Of a stretch of 55,273 bases of DNA, positions 1-8,561 are shown piece by piece. The DNA comes from an uncultured Pelagibacteraceae bacterium. Its GTDB lineage: Bacteria > Pseudomonadota > Alphaproteobacteria > Pelagibacterales > Pelagibacteraceae. The notes under the pieces were generated by a model that was not told where the DNA came from, searched no databases, and was given only the letters and a program-made list of their open reading frames with translations. The stretch's first letter is position 1. The number at the start of each line of letters is the position of its first letter. The translations under genes and the position numbers were made by a program. Location: assembly GCA_902628305.1 (NCBI GenBank), contig CACOMK010000004.1, positions 1 through 55,273 of the forward strand. Direction: 5' to 3'.

Positions 1-465
1 CTAAAACCATTAAGAATGGTAAGCGAACAAGACTTTCAAAAATGTATGAAACTTAATCTTTATTCTGCTGTAGAGGCTATTAAAGGATTTCAAGAAAGCT
101 TAAAAAAGAATAAAGGTTCTATAGTATTATTTTCTACTGTTGCTGCCCAAAGAGGATTTACTAATCATGCAATAATAGCTTCAACAAAAGCAGCTGTAGA
201 AGGTTTAACAGTTTCTTTAGCAGCTGAATTTGCCCCAAATATAAGAGTAAACTGTGTTGCTCCAAGTTTGACTAAATCTAAAATTGCAGAACCAATGTTA
301 AAAAATGCTGCATTAGCTGAAGGGATAGCAAAAGCACATCCCCTTAAAAGATTAGGTGAAGGAAAGGATTCGGCAGCTCTTGCTAAATTCTTGCTAACGG
401 AAGATAGTTCTTGGGTTACAGGCCAAGTAATTGCTGTAGACGGCGGCAGATCTAAACTTTCATAG
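1..465 (+). CDS. SDR-family oxidoreductase, 3' part only
   Basis: This is the C-terminal part of a short-chain dehydrogenase/reductase; the reading frame is open to the window edge, so the Met at 16 is probably internal. The Rossmann-fold C-terminal half is clear: a beta strand ending in the Ser of 'LFSTVAAQ', then 'ASTKAAVEGL', 'IRVNCVAPS', and the closing 'WVTGQVIAVDGG' typical of SDRs. The catalytic Lys (187-189) is present, but the residue four before it (175-177), normally the catalytic Tyr of YxxxK, is Ile, so the chemistry may differ from classical SDRs. The sugar dehydrogenase gene starts two bases after the stop, suggesting one transcript. Substrate unknown. Confidence 0.85.
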   Translation, partial: LKPLRMVSEQDFQKCMKLNLYSAVEAIKGFQESLKKNKGSIVLFSTVAAQRGFTNHAIIASTKAAVEGLTVSLAAEFAPNIRVNCVAPSLTKSKIAEPMLKNAALAEGIAKAHPLKRLGEGKDSAALAKFLLTEDSSWVTGQVIAVDGGRSKLS

Positions 466-466
466 A

Positions 467-1534
467 GTGATCAAGTATTTTTTATCGATATTTTTCTTTT
501 TTTTATTTTCATCAAAAAGTTATTCTGAGAATTTTACTTTTCAAAAATTAGTAGATTTAAATGATCCATGGGGATCATCTTTTATAAACAATGAAGAGCT
601 TATTATTACTGAGAAAACTGGAAAAATAAAGATAGTAAATATTATTTCTAAACAAGTTCATGAAGTTGAGCATAACTTAAATTATTTTGTCCATGGCCAA
701 GGGGGTTTACTAGATATTATTTATCAAAACGATAACTTGTGGATTTCTTACTCTGAAAATAGAGGTGATTGGAAAACTAGTACTTCTATTGCAAAAGCTA
801 AATTAAATAAAAAAAAATTAGATTTTAAAAATATATTTCAAGCTGAACCACCAATAGAATCTGGTTATCATTTTGGATCAAGACTAGCAATTAAAGATAA
901 TTATCTTTTTGCATCTGCAGGTGAAAGAGGACAAGGAATGATTGCTCAAGATCCTACAAAACATGCTGGAAGCATAATTAGAATTCATATTGATGGAAGT
1001 ATACCAAAAGATAATCCAAAGTTTGATGGTAAATCCAGTTGGTTACCAGAAATATACCAAATTGGGGTTCGTAACCCACAGGGTTTAACTTTGTCTCCTT
1101 TTGATGGAAAAATTTATATTAGTAATCATGGTGCAAAAGGTGGTGATTGGTTTGGTGAAGTAAAAAAAGGAGAGAATTATGGTTGGAAAATTTTAGGTTG
1201 GGGAGGCACGAATTACTCAGGATCTAAAATTGGACCTAAATGGAAACCAGGATTTACAAAGGCAATTCAATACTGGGTACCATCGATAGCTACAAGTGCA
1301 ATAACTATTTATGAAGGAAAAGAGTTTAAAGAGTGGAATGGGCAAGCACTTATTACTTCACTAAAAGATAAATCGTTAAGAAAACTTAATTTTAAAAATT
1401 TATCAAATGTAGAGGAAATAATTATTTTTAAAAACAAAATTGGAAGAATTAGAGATATTCAGGTACACCCAAATAATGGGAAAATTTATTTTCTTGCAGG
1501 AAATAGTTTGTGGTTAATGAATAAACAAAAATAA
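467..1534 (+). CDS. PQQ-dependent soluble aldose sugar dehydrogenase-like protein (periplasmic)
   Basis: This 355-residue protein belongs to the glucose/sorbosone dehydrogenase (YliI/Asd) beta-propeller family, which oxidises sugars with PQQ. A GTG start at 467 gives a typical signal peptide (hydrophobic stretch at residues 4-14, then a Ser-rich region), pointing to the periplasm. Family signatures in order are 'GQGGLLDI', 'HFGSRLAI', 'GERGQGMIAQD', 'EIYQIGVRNPQG', 'SNHGAKGGDWFGEVKKGENYGW' in part, and a late 'WVPSIATSAI'. The family is known to bind PQQ; whether this cell makes or imports PQQ cannot be seen here. It is packed between the SDR and MBL genes, with one base between it and the latter, so the three are probably cotranscribed. 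Confidence 0.8.
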   Translation: MIKYFLSIFFFFLFSSKSYSENFTFQKLVDLNDPWGSSFINNEELIITEKTGKIKIVNIISKQVHEVEHNLNYFVHGQGGLLDIIYQNDNLWISYSENRGDWKTSTSIAKAKLNKKKLDFKNIFQAEPPIESGYHFGSRLAIKDNYLFASAGERGQGMIAQDPTKHAGSIIRIHIDGSIPKDNPKFDGKSSWLPEIYQIGVRNPQGLTLSPFDGKIYISNHGAKGGDWFGEVKKGENYGWKILGWGGTNYSGSKIGPKWKPGFTKAIQYWVPSIATSAITIYEGKEFKEWNGQALITSLKDKSLRKLNFKNLSNVEEIIIFKNKIGRIRDIQVHPNNGKIYFLAGNSLWLMNKQK

Positions 1535-1535
1535 A

Positions 1536-2519
1536 ATGAAAGAAAGACCTTATCATCATTTACCAGATGGTACTTTTAGAAACCCAAAAGGATCACCAGT
1601 AATCATATCTAGGTCAGCAAAATTCTCTTATAGAACTTTTAGTAAATTAAGAAAAAAAGTTGATCTAAATTATCCTACAGAACATGTAGTTGAGAAAAAA
1701 AAAGTCCTGGAAAACTTAGAAAAATATAAAGACGATGATTATATAGCTTGGATAGGTCATGCAACATTCCTTATAAAAATAGGACAAACGACTATCATAA
1801 CGGACCCTGTATTTTCTAAAAATGCTGGACCACTTATTTTTGGTCCAAAAAGATTTACTAATCCTGCAATAAAATTAAATGAGATACCCAAAACAGATAT
1901 ATTTTTACTAACTCACAATCATTATGATCATCAGGATATGTCAACTATTAGAAATTTTCCTTTTAAGGATGCAAAAATATTGACGCCACTGAATCTTGGC
2001 AAATATTTTAAAAGATACACAGATGTAAACGAAATGGATTGGTATGATCAAAAAATTATAAATGAGAATTTAAAAATCTCTTTACTTCCTGCAGTTCATT
2101 GGTCGAAGAGAAGTTTAACAGATACAAATAAAACTTTGTGGGGTAACTTTTTAATAGAATATAAAAATAAGAAAATTTTATTTGCATGTGATACAGGATA
2201 TGGAGAAATTTACAAAGAGTTAGGAATAAAATATGGTCCAATAGATCTCACAATGATTAATATTGGGGCTTATAATTTTAAACCAATGTTTGATAAAACT
2301 ATCTATCACACCACACCAGAGGAAGCCTTGAATGTTGCACAAGATTTAAAAAGTAAAAAAGTGCTAGGAATGCATTGGGGAACATTTGTTTTATCATTTG
2401 AGCCAATTATGGAACCTCCAATTAGATTTAAAGATAATGCAGAAAATTACGGATTTAAAAAAAGTGATGCTATTACTTTTAAAATTGGAGAGGTTAGTCC
2501 TTTAAATAAAATTTTATAA
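1536..2519 (+). CDS. MBL-fold metallohydrolase (UlaG / NAPE-PLD-like)
   Basis: This 327-residue protein has the metallo-beta-lactamase fold. The zinc motif HxHxDH is visible as H127, H129, D131, H132 ('THNHYDHQD'), preceded by 'WIGHATFLI' and 'IITDPVFS', which are typical of the UlaG/NAPE-phospholipase-D-like branch. Later metal ligands are likely His in 'PAVHWSKRS', Asp in 'FACDTGYG' and His in 'GMHWGTFV'. There is no signal peptide, so it is probably cytoplasmic. Branch members act on lactones, phosphodiesters or N-acyl phospholipids, so the substrate here is open. Its last six bases overlap the convergent AEC transporter gene. Confidence 0.85.
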   Translation: MKERPYHHLPDGTFRNPKGSPVIISRSAKFSYRTFSKLRKKVDLNYPTEHVVEKKKVLENLEKYKDDDYIAWIGHATFLIKIGQTTIITDPVFSKNAGPLIFGPKRFTNPAIKLNEIPKTDIFLLTHNHYDHQDMSTIRNFPFKDAKILTPLNLGKYFKRYTDVNEMDWYDQKIINENLKISLLPAVHWSKRSLTDTNKTLWGNFLIEYKNKKILFACDTGYGEIYKELGIKYGPIDLTMINIGAYNFKPMFDKTIYHTTPEEALNVAQDLKSKKVLGMHWGTFVLSFEPIMEPPIRFKDNAENYGFKKSDAITFKIGEVSPLNKIL

Positions 2520-3440
2520 AGTTAAATACTTAATTGCAAAGAATATAGTTCCTATAGATGCAATGGTAGATACAAAGATAGCTTTTATTATATTTTCAGG
2601 ACTTACATTGTATGCAGAACATAAAACTATAGCTGTAACTCCACAAGGTGCAACACTCACAAAAAAAGCACCTGGTATTTCTGCTGGTGATCCTACGTTA
2701 AAAAACGAAAGTCCAATCAATAATAAAATAATTGGGGAAATTATTAATTTTAAAATTGATATAGAAACAGATAATTTATTAATTACATTTTTGGTATAAA
2801 ATGAAAGAATTATACCAATTGCAAACAATCCAACTGGTGAAACACATGCTGCAAGTTTAGATAATGTATACTCGATTGGTGTTTGATCAATATTAAAATT
2901 TAATAATAAAAATAATAAACCAATAATTATTGAAAGAATAAATGGATTTAAAAATAAATTTTTAATAAATATAAATAAATTTACATTTTTTTTTGTTGAT
3001 AATTCTAAAAAAAAAGCAATTACAGACAATAATATTACTCCATCCATTAATATAATACCTACAACTTGTGTAATTACATTTTGTTGAAAATAAATTTCTG
3101 TTATTGGCAAAAGCAAAGTCACATGGTTTGATAATGCAACTGTTAAAGCCCAAATTATAGACTCTGGGATTGATTTTTTAAAATATTTTGAAGTAATTAA
3201 ATAAGCAATAATTCCACATATTGATTGCATAATTAAATAAGATAGAATTTGTTTAAAATCTACTTGTCCAATTTCATTTTGTGCAATTAACTTAATTATC
3301 AATGCTGGGACAGCTATATAAAATAGGAAAAGATTTAAAATTTTAGCATGACTAAGATCTAAGACTTTTAATTTAGCAAATATAAAGCCTAAAAAAGTAA
3401 TAAATATAAAAGGAGTAAGTCCCAAAAAAATTGTGAACAT
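2514..3440 (-). CDS. AEC-family (auxin efflux carrier-like) permease
   Basis: This is a 308-residue, highly hydrophobic protein with about nine or ten membrane helices, starting 'MFTIFLGLTPFIFITFLGFI'. The split organisation, with 'LFLFYIAVPALIIKLIA' in the first half and 'GAFFVSVAPCGVTAIVLCSAY' near the end, is typical of the AEC / malonate-transporter family of inner-membrane secondary transporters for organic anions. It is the last gene of a three-gene minus-strand set with the dehalogenase-like hydrolase and the TauD dioxygenase (gap of three bases), so it may move their substrate or product; that link is inferred. It overlaps the MBL gene tail-to-tail. Confidence 0.85.
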   Translation of the reverse strand: MFTIFLGLTPFIFITFLGFIFAKLKVLDLSHAKILNLFLFYIAVPALIIKLIAQNEIGQVDFKQILSYLIMQSICGIIAYLITSKYFKKSIPESIIWALTVALSNHVTLLLPITEIYFQQNVITQVVGIILMDGVILLSVIAFFLELSTKKNVNLFIFIKNLFLNPFILSIIIGLLFLLLNFNIDQTPIEYTLSKLAACVSPVGLFAIGIILSFYTKNVINKLSVSISILKLIISPIILLLIGLSFFNVGSPAEIPGAFFVSVAPCGVTAIVLCSAYNVSPENIIKAIFVSTIASIGTIFFAIKYLTL

Positions 3441-3443
3441 AAA

Positions 3444-4235
3444 TTATTTGATTGTTATTCTATGCATTATTCTATTTCCTTTAAAAGGAGTTGCTTGGTG
3501 TAGCATAGATCTGTTATCCCAAATAGCCAATTGATTTTTCTCCCAAGGAAGTGAGAACTGGAATTTTTTTTTAATTTGATGATTAAATAAAAATTTTTTT
3601 AATGTTTTCTGATTTTTAATCTTTGAGCTAAATCCAACAAAATGTCCTGGGCTGCAGTAAATCGAATATTTTGAGCTAATTTTCTTAATTATCTTGTGTG
3701 AAGATTTAAGTTCTTTGATATTTTTTCCTTTTTCTTTTACTCTTTCCTTAGTTGTAATTGAAATTGGACCTTCAGAGGAATATTTACCTTTAATTGTTTT
3801 AAATTTCTTTCTAATTGAATTTGGCAAATCTTCATAAGCAAGATATTGAGAACAAAATTCTGTATTAGCTTTTCCTTTTTTTGGCACAAGTTTTGAGAAC
3901 AACATAGTAAATCTTGGTGGTTTTTTTGTATAAATTGAGTCTGTATGAAATTGTTCACCAAAACTTGGACCTTTGTCAGTTGATTTTCTTTGAACTACTG
4001 TAATTTCAGGAAATTTTTTATTTAAACCTTTTAGTCTTGGATAGTTTGCTAATTTTCCAAAATTTTTAGCAAACTTTATATAAAGTTTAGAGGTCAATTT
4101 TTGATTTCTAAAAAATATCATCCCATACTTATTTAGGGCTCTCTTGATCGTGAAAATATCTTCATTAGAAATATCTTTTAAATTTAAAATTATTTCTGCG
4201 CCGATATTTTTTTTATTAGGTATTATCTTAAGCAT
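3444..4235 (-). CDS. TauD/TfdA-family Fe(II)/2-oxoglutarate dioxygenase
   Basis: This 263-residue enzyme belongs to the TauD/TfdA oxygenases, which hydroxylate small acids such as sulfonates, aryloxyalkanoates or carnitine precursors. The HxD iron ligands are H97 and D99 in 'EQFHTDSIY', the distal iron His is H246 in 'DNRSMLHQATPF', and the 2-oxoglutarate-binding Arg is probably R259 in 'MHRIT'. The length is normal for the family. The start overlaps the end of the upstream dehalogenase-like gene by eight bases, so the two are translationally coupled. The true substrate cannot be read from sequence. Confidence 0.88.
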   Translation of the reverse strand: MLKIIPNKKNIGAEIILNLKDISNEDIFTIKRALNKYGMIFFRNQKLTSKLYIKFAKNFGKLANYPRLKGLNKKFPEITVVQRKSTDKGPSFGEQFHTDSIYTKKPPRFTMLFSKLVPKKGKANTEFCSQYLAYEDLPNSIRKKFKTIKGKYSSEGPISITTKERVKEKGKNIKELKSSHKIIKKISSKYSIYCSPGHFVGFSSKIKNQKTLKKFLFNHQIKKKFQFSLPWEKNQLAIWDNRSMLHQATPFKGNRIMHRITIK

Positions 4236-5100
4236 TTTTTAAAAAAAAAGTTTTCAAGTGTTTTATCGTTTGTTTAGGATTTTCCTCTGGAATAAAATGG
4301 TCCGAATTAATTTCTGCACCATAAATCTTTTTATTTGTATATTTTTGCCAAATTTTAATCGAATTAAATTGTTTTCCAACGACTCCTTTTTTTCCCCATA
4401 AAACTTGAATAGGGATATTTAATTTTTTTTTTCTGTCTTTTTTATCATGCTTCAAGTCTATACTCGCCGCAGCCCTATAATCCTCGCATGTTGCATGAAT
4501 CCTTTTTTTTTGTTTAAAGGCTCTTAAATATTCTTCTTCAATTCTTCCAATCGCAAGCTTAGATGATCTGTTAAAACGACTTTTTAACCATCTTTTAGGA
4601 TCTGCAATTATCATTTTCTCTGGCAAGGGTGCTGGCTGTATTAAATAAAACCAATGAAAATATCCTTTTGCAAATTTCATATTTGTTTGTTCATACATAT
4701 CTAAAGTAGGGCAAATATCTAACACGCTAATAGCCAAAATTTTTCTTCTAAAATCCCTGGCCATACGATGAGCAACCCTTCCACCTCGATCATGTCCTGC
4801 AACAAAAAAATTTTTAAAATTTAATTTAGTCATCAATTGAACCATATCTTTAGACATTTCTCTTTTGGAATAATTTTTATGGTTAATTCCGCCAGGTAAA
4901 ACTAAACTGTCCCCATATCCTCTAAGATCAGCTACTATTACTGTGAAATATTTACTAAGTTCAGGGGCAGTTTTGTGCCACATAACATGTGTTTGAGGAT
5001 ATCCATGAAGTAATAATAAGGGAGGACCTTTTCCTTTAAATCTACAAAAAATTCTACCCTTATTTACTTTAACAAATTTTTTTTTAAAGCCATTAAACAT
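4228..5100 (-). CDS. Alpha/beta hydrolase, fluoroacetate (haloacetate) dehalogenase-like
   Basis: This 290-residue alpha/beta hydrolase looks like a hydrolytic haloacetate dehalogenase. The oxyanion motif is H32-G33-Y34-P35 in 'LHGYPQTHVMW', and 'DLRGYGDS' sits at 58-65. The nucleophile elbow is 'GHDRGGR' with D104, and R105 and R108 are where fluoroacetate dehalogenases bind the carboxylate. D128 in 'LDICP', H268 in 'NSDHFIP', and the halide-pocket residues H149, W150 ('FHW') and Y208 ('EDYRA') all match the family pattern as I remember it. Those roles are known from characterised fluoroacetate dehalogenases; activity on any halide here is inference. Alternatives are epoxide hydrolase or esterase. 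It heads the operon with the dioxygenase and AEC permease. Confidence 0.82.
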   Translation of the reverse strand: MFNGFKKKFVKVNKGRIFCRFKGKGPPLLLLHGYPQTHVMWHKTAPELSKYFTVIVADLRGYGDSLVLPGGINHKNYSKREMSKDMVQLMTKLNFKNFFVAGHDRGGRVAHRMARDFRRKILAISVLDICPTLDMYEQTNMKFAKGYFHWFYLIQPAPLPEKMIIADPKRWLKSRFNRSSKLAIGRIEEEYLRAFKQKKRIHATCEDYRAAASIDLKHDKKDRKKKLNIPIQVLWGKKGVVGKQFNSIKIWQKYTNKKIYGAEINSDHFIPEENPKQTIKHLKTFFLKNA

Positions 5101-5110
5101 GTTAAACTAT

Positions 5111-5386
5111 TTAAGTATTTAATAGTTTGTTTTTTGCTTTTTCAAATTCCTCTTGAGAAATAATTCCTTTTTCTTTTAAATCATTTAATTTAGAAAGTTC
5201 ATCACTTAAATTAATGCTTTGTTCAGAATCGGTGTCTCTAGTTTCACTGGTCTCATTTTCAGCTTCCTCTTTTTCTACTCTATTAGCTTCCTTAGATTTA
5301 AAACCATTCATAATTGCCATTCCACCTAAATATAAAACGTAAGCCATAATGGGAATTACCAATCCAAAAAAAATTATTTTTTCCAT
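5111..5386 (-). CDS. Small membrane protein with C-terminal SHOCT domain
   Basis: This 91-residue protein has one N-terminal membrane helix (about residues 4-27), then an acidic, low-complexity linker (about 32-58), then a SHOCT-type helical hairpin at the C-terminus ('LNDLKEKGIISQEEFEKAK', residues 66-84). SHOCT domains are short oligomerisation modules of unknown specific role. The gene lies four bases after the 69-residue membrane protein gene, so the pair is probably cotranscribed. No enzymatic motif is visible. Confidence 0.75.
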   Translation of the reverse strand: MEKIIFFGLVIPIMAYVLYLGGMAIMNGFKSKEANRVEKEEAENETSETRDTDSEQSINLSDELSKLNDLKEKGIISQEEFEKAKNKLLNT

Positions 5387-5389
5387 AAT

Positions 5390-5599
5390 TTAATCTTCGT
5401 CCTCTTCTCGCCAATTTTTTTCATACATCAAATATGCTGCATAAATTACTGATACTGTTCCAACAATCATACCATAGTCAAAACCAGTTTGCATGTCATG
5501 CAAATACCAACCTATCTGTGTTGCTCCAATAGGTGGAACAGTGAGAAGCAAAAAGATTATACCAAATCTATAAGGTCTCTTAGGTTTTTTCATCCTCAT
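5390..5599 (-). CDS. Small two-helix membrane protein, unknown function
   Basis: This 69-residue protein has a basic N-terminus (MRMKKPKRPYR), two hydrophobic helices (about 12-31 and 40-57) and an acidic C-terminal tail (EEDED). I do not recognise the family. It is real rather than random because it is packed between folD and the SHOCT gene on the same strand and has a membrane-protein composition with a positive-inside N-terminus. It may act with the adjacent SHOCT membrane protein. Confidence 0.65.
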   Translation of the reverse strand: MRMKKPKRPYRFGIIFLLLTVPPIGATQIGWYLHDMQTGFDYGMIVGTVSVIYAAYLMYEKNWREEDED

Positions 5600-5631
5600 A
5601 AATTAACAGATTACAGCTTTTGGTTTAATTA

Positions 5632-6477
5632 TTAAATTTGCGATCTTTTGAAACAGTCTATGGTATTTTTAAGCAAACAAGCAATAGTCATTGGTCCAAC
5701 TCCACCTGGAACTGGAGTTAATGCTTTGGCATTTTTTGAAACTTCCTCAAAATGAACATCGCCTACTATACCTTTATCTGTTTTGTTTATTCCAACATCG
5801 ATAACGATAGCATCTTTCTTTACCCAATCTCCTCGGACAAGTTCTGGTATACCTACAGCGGCTACAATTATATCTGCCTCCAAACACTCGGCTTTTAAAT
5901 CTTTAGTTTTAGAATGTGTTATTGTAACTGTACAATTTTCTTTCAAAAGAAGTTGCGTCATAGGTTTTCCATTTAAATTTGATCTACCCACGACTACAGC
6001 TTTCTTCCCGCTAAGATTAGATTCAAATTTTTTTATTAACAAATAACAGCCTAGTGGTGTACAAGGAATAGAGCTTTCATACCCAGAAGAAAGATTACCC
6101 ACATTCATTGGATGAAATCCATCTACGTCCTTTGAAGGATCAATCGCCTCTATAACTTTTTGTTTATCTATATGTTTTGGCAAAGGAAGTTGAACTAAAA
6201 TTCCTGAAACAGTTTTGTCGTTATTTAAATCTTGAATTTTTTGTAAAACAGTTTTCTCCTCAACTGAGTCTGGATATTTAATAACTTCAGATTTTAATCC
6301 AACCTCGTTTGCTGATTTCTCTTTATTTCTCACATAGATCTGACTTGGTGTTAAATCACCAATAAGAATGACTGTTAAACCTGGTACTTTATTATATTTT
6401 GCTTTTAATTTTGTAACTTCTTGCTTTAATTCTTCTCTTAATTCTGCTGCTGCTTTTTTTCCATCAATTAAGATCAT
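5632..6477 (-). CDS. folD: Bifunctional methylenetetrahydrofolate dehydrogenase / methenyl-THF cyclohydrolase
   Basis: FolD interconverts 5,10-methylene-THF and 10-formyl-THF in the cytoplasm, feeding purine synthesis and C1 oxidation. The 281-residue length is normal. Visible motifs are the active-site region 'YVRNKEKSANEVG' (the Lys is catalytic in the family), 'GILVQLPLPKHID', 'DVDGFHPMNVG', the NADP-binding 'VVGRSNLNGKP' and the C-terminal 'PVPGGVGPMTIACL'. It is followed by yggT and the mscS-like gene in the order usual for SAR11-like packing, but with small gaps. Confidence 0.96.
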   Translation of the reverse strand: MILIDGKKAAAELREELKQEVTKLKAKYNKVPGLTVILIGDLTPSQIYVRNKEKSANEVGLKSEVIKYPDSVEEKTVLQKIQDLNNDKTVSGILVQLPLPKHIDKQKVIEAIDPSKDVDGFHPMNVGNLSSGYESSIPCTPLGCYLLIKKFESNLSGKKAVVVGRSNLNGKPMTQLLLKENCTVTITHSKTKDLKAECLEADIIVAAVGIPELVRGDWVKKDAIVIDVGINKTDKGIVGDVHFEEVSKNAKALTPVPGGVGPMTIACLLKNTIDCFKRSQI

Positions 6478-6486
6478 ATTTATTTT

Positions 6487-6777
6487 TTAAAAAATTATTG
6501 GTGCAATGTAGAGCTTCATACACATTTCGATAAACCAAATCAATAAAAGAAGAATGATGGGAGAAATATCTAATGAACCTAAATTTGGCAAAAAACATCT
6601 AATTTTATTTAAAAAAGGCTCAGTTAATTTATAGCTCAACTCTAAGATTGCATAAACAAATCTATTTTGGGTATTGAGAACGTTAAAAGCTATTAACCAA
6701 CTTACAATAACATTAGCAATGACAATATAAGAATACAATTTTAAAATCTGTAAAACTAAATAAAAAATAGCTATCAT
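6487..6777 (-). CDS. YggT-family membrane protein
   Basis: This 96-residue integral membrane protein matches the YggT pattern: an N-terminal helix, a 'YIVIANVIVSWL' segment, the central 'LSYKLTEPFLNKIRCFLPNLGSLD' region in part (TEP...LP..G.LD is the family core), and a C-terminal helix 'ISPIILLLLIWFIE'. YggT proteins are poorly understood; roles in osmotic stress or thylakoid/division-plane organisation have been proposed. Its start overlaps the end of the mechanosensitive channel gene by four bases, so the two are cotranscribed, and an osmotic or envelope role would fit. Confidence 0.85.
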   Translation of the reverse strand: MIAIFYLVLQILKLYSYIVIANVIVSWLIAFNVLNTQNRFVYAILELSYKLTEPFLNKIRCFLPNLGSLDISPIILLLLIWFIEMCMKLYIAPIIF

Positions 6778-7859
6778 TTTTTCTCAACATAAATCGACTG
6801 GCTTGGGAAAGCAAATGAGGCTCCATTTTTTTCAACAATTTCTTTAATCGCAATTGCTAATCTTTCTTTCACATCAAGCCAATTATTCCAACTTCCTGTT
6901 TTTGTGAAACATCTTACATACATATCTATTGAACTATCAGAAAATTTATCAACTCTTACAGCAACACCGATCGAGGTATTATAATCTTCGCTCGAATTAA
7001 TATGACTTTCAATTTCATCTCTTATTTTTTTTAACTGATCTACAGTTGTGTCGTATTGAAGGGTAATAATCCAACTAATCAACCAGTTTGAGGTTTCGCT
7101 AACATTAACAACCGCATTTTCCGCAAACTGAAAATTTGGAATAATTGCAAGAGATTTATCAAACTTTCGAATTGTTGTAGATCTAAATCCAATCTTTTCT
7201 ACTACACCTTCAATAATACCTTCAACAGCTATCCAGTCTCCAATTTTAAATCTCTTTTCAACCAAAACCAAAATTCCTGATATTAAATTTTTAAATAAAT
7301 CTTGAGCTCCTAATGCAACAGCAACACCGAATAATCCTAAACCTGCAATAATTGGTCCTATTTTAATTCCCCACAATTCCAAAACTGCAGCTAAACCTAA
7401 AATGAAAATTAATATCTTTAATGACTTAATTATCCAACCAATAAGTTCTCTTGTTAGCAATTTATCTAAACCACTAAGTATATATGATACAGGTTCAATA
7501 ATTTGATGAATTACCCAAAAAATTAAAATAGTAATTAGTGTTCTATTTATTGTGTCTACTACTTCTCTTCCCTCTATTGAGAAAGTCATATAGTAACTTG
7601 CAATAAAAAATCCTAAAACGATTGGTAAAAATCTTGCAGGGCCTATAAGAGATTGAACAAATGTGTCATCTAATTTATTAGTTGTTCTTTTTGAAATAAT
7701 TTCTAATTTTTTAATTACTAATTTACTTATTAATCCCCTAAAAATTAAAAAGAGTAAAAAAATTCCTATTCCGATTAATATCTGAAAAATATCAACTCCG
7801 AGAATACCCTTATTCCATACTGATAAAAATATCTCAGAAAAATTATTAATTATTTCCAT
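6774..7859 (-). CDS. MscS-family mechanosensitive ion channel
   Basis: This 361-residue inner-membrane protein has four or five N-terminal helices, followed by the pore helix rich in Gly and Ala ('IAGLGLFGVAVALGAQDLF', around residues 168-188), which is the MscS signature. The beta domain follows with 'FKIGDWIAVEGIIEGVVEKIGFRSTTIR' in part and 'IPNFQFAENAVVN'. Family members open under membrane tension and release solutes on hypo-osmotic shock. It sits between hemD and yggT in a tight minus-strand run. Confidence 0.92.
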   Translation of the reverse strand: MEIINNFSEIFLSVWNKGILGVDIFQILIGIGIFLLFLIFRGLISKLVIKKLEIISKRTTNKLDDTFVQSLIGPARFLPIVLGFFIASYYMTFSIEGREVVDTINRTLITILIFWVIHQIIEPVSYILSGLDKLLTRELIGWIIKSLKILIFILGLAAVLELWGIKIGPIIAGLGLFGVAVALGAQDLFKNLISGILVLVEKRFKIGDWIAVEGIIEGVVEKIGFRSTTIRKFDKSLAIIPNFQFAENAVVNVSETSNWLISWIITLQYDTTVDQLKKIRDEIESHINSSEDYNTSIGVAVRVDKFSDSSIDMYVRCFTKTGSWNNWLDVKERLAIAIKEIVEKNGASFAFPSQSIYVEKK

Positions 7860-7861
7860 AT

Positions 7862-8560
7862 TTAAATTTTATATAACAAAAACTCTTCATCTCCAGGATT
7901 AAAAAGAAAAATCTTTTTCCATTTGATTTCGTTCAATATTGACGAGGCTTTTTCACCTATACACATTAAATTGGTATTCATCCATAAATTTTCAGTTTGA
8001 TAAATCTTTATGAAATTTAAAAAACTTAATGCACTATTATGAGAGTAAATATAGACAATATCGGGCATATTTAATTTTAATTCATTAACAAATCTCTCAT
8101 CAAATTTTTGATTATGATTTACTCTATAATTAACAATTCTTTTTACCCTAAAACCTTCGTTTAAAAGCTGCTCATCTAAATCAACTGATATTGTTTCACT
8201 ACTAATGTAGATTAATTGTTTATTTTTATCTTCATAACTTTGTATTATTAACTCTTTTAGGTTTGCAACGTTTCCTTCAGCTGACATTGTATTTTGAAAA
8301 CCAAAGCTTCTTGCTTTTTTTTCAGTAGAATTACCAACACAAAAACATTTAATATTTTTATCTAATTTTTCTGTATTTAAGAATTTTACTGCATTTGCGC
8401 TAGTAAAAATGACACCAGCATATTCGGAAAAATTAATTTTTTCATAATTAACTTTTTCAATTCTTATTAATGGAAGGTGAGAAACTTGATGTCCTAATGA
8501 TTGAAATTTCAATATCATTTCTGAAATATCTTCCAGTGGCCTAGTTAATAAAATATGCAT
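7862..8560 (-). CDS. hemD: Uroporphyrinogen-III synthase
   Basis: HemD closes and inverts ring D of hydroxymethylbilane to give uroporphyrinogen III. Sequence conservation in this family is low, but the 232-residue length, the start 'ILLTRPLEDISEM', the segment 'AGVIFTSANAVKFL', the inter-domain 'CVGNSTEKKARSFGF', and the later 'VYIYSHNSALSFL' and 'CIGEKASSIL' fit. The two-base gap to hemC and the hemC-hemD order on the same strand strongly support the call. Confidence 0.9.
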   Translation of the reverse strand: MHILLTRPLEDISEMILKFQSLGHQVSHLPLIRIEKVNYEKINFSEYAGVIFTSANAVKFLNTEKLDKNIKCFCVGNSTEKKARSFGFQNTMSAEGNVANLKELIIQSYEDKNKQLIYISSETISVDLDEQLLNEGFRVKRIVNYRVNHNQKFDERFVNELKLNMPDIVYIYSHNSALSFLNFIKIYQTENLWMNTNLMCIGEKASSILNEIKWKKIFLFNPGDEEFLLYKI

Positions 8561-8561
8561 A

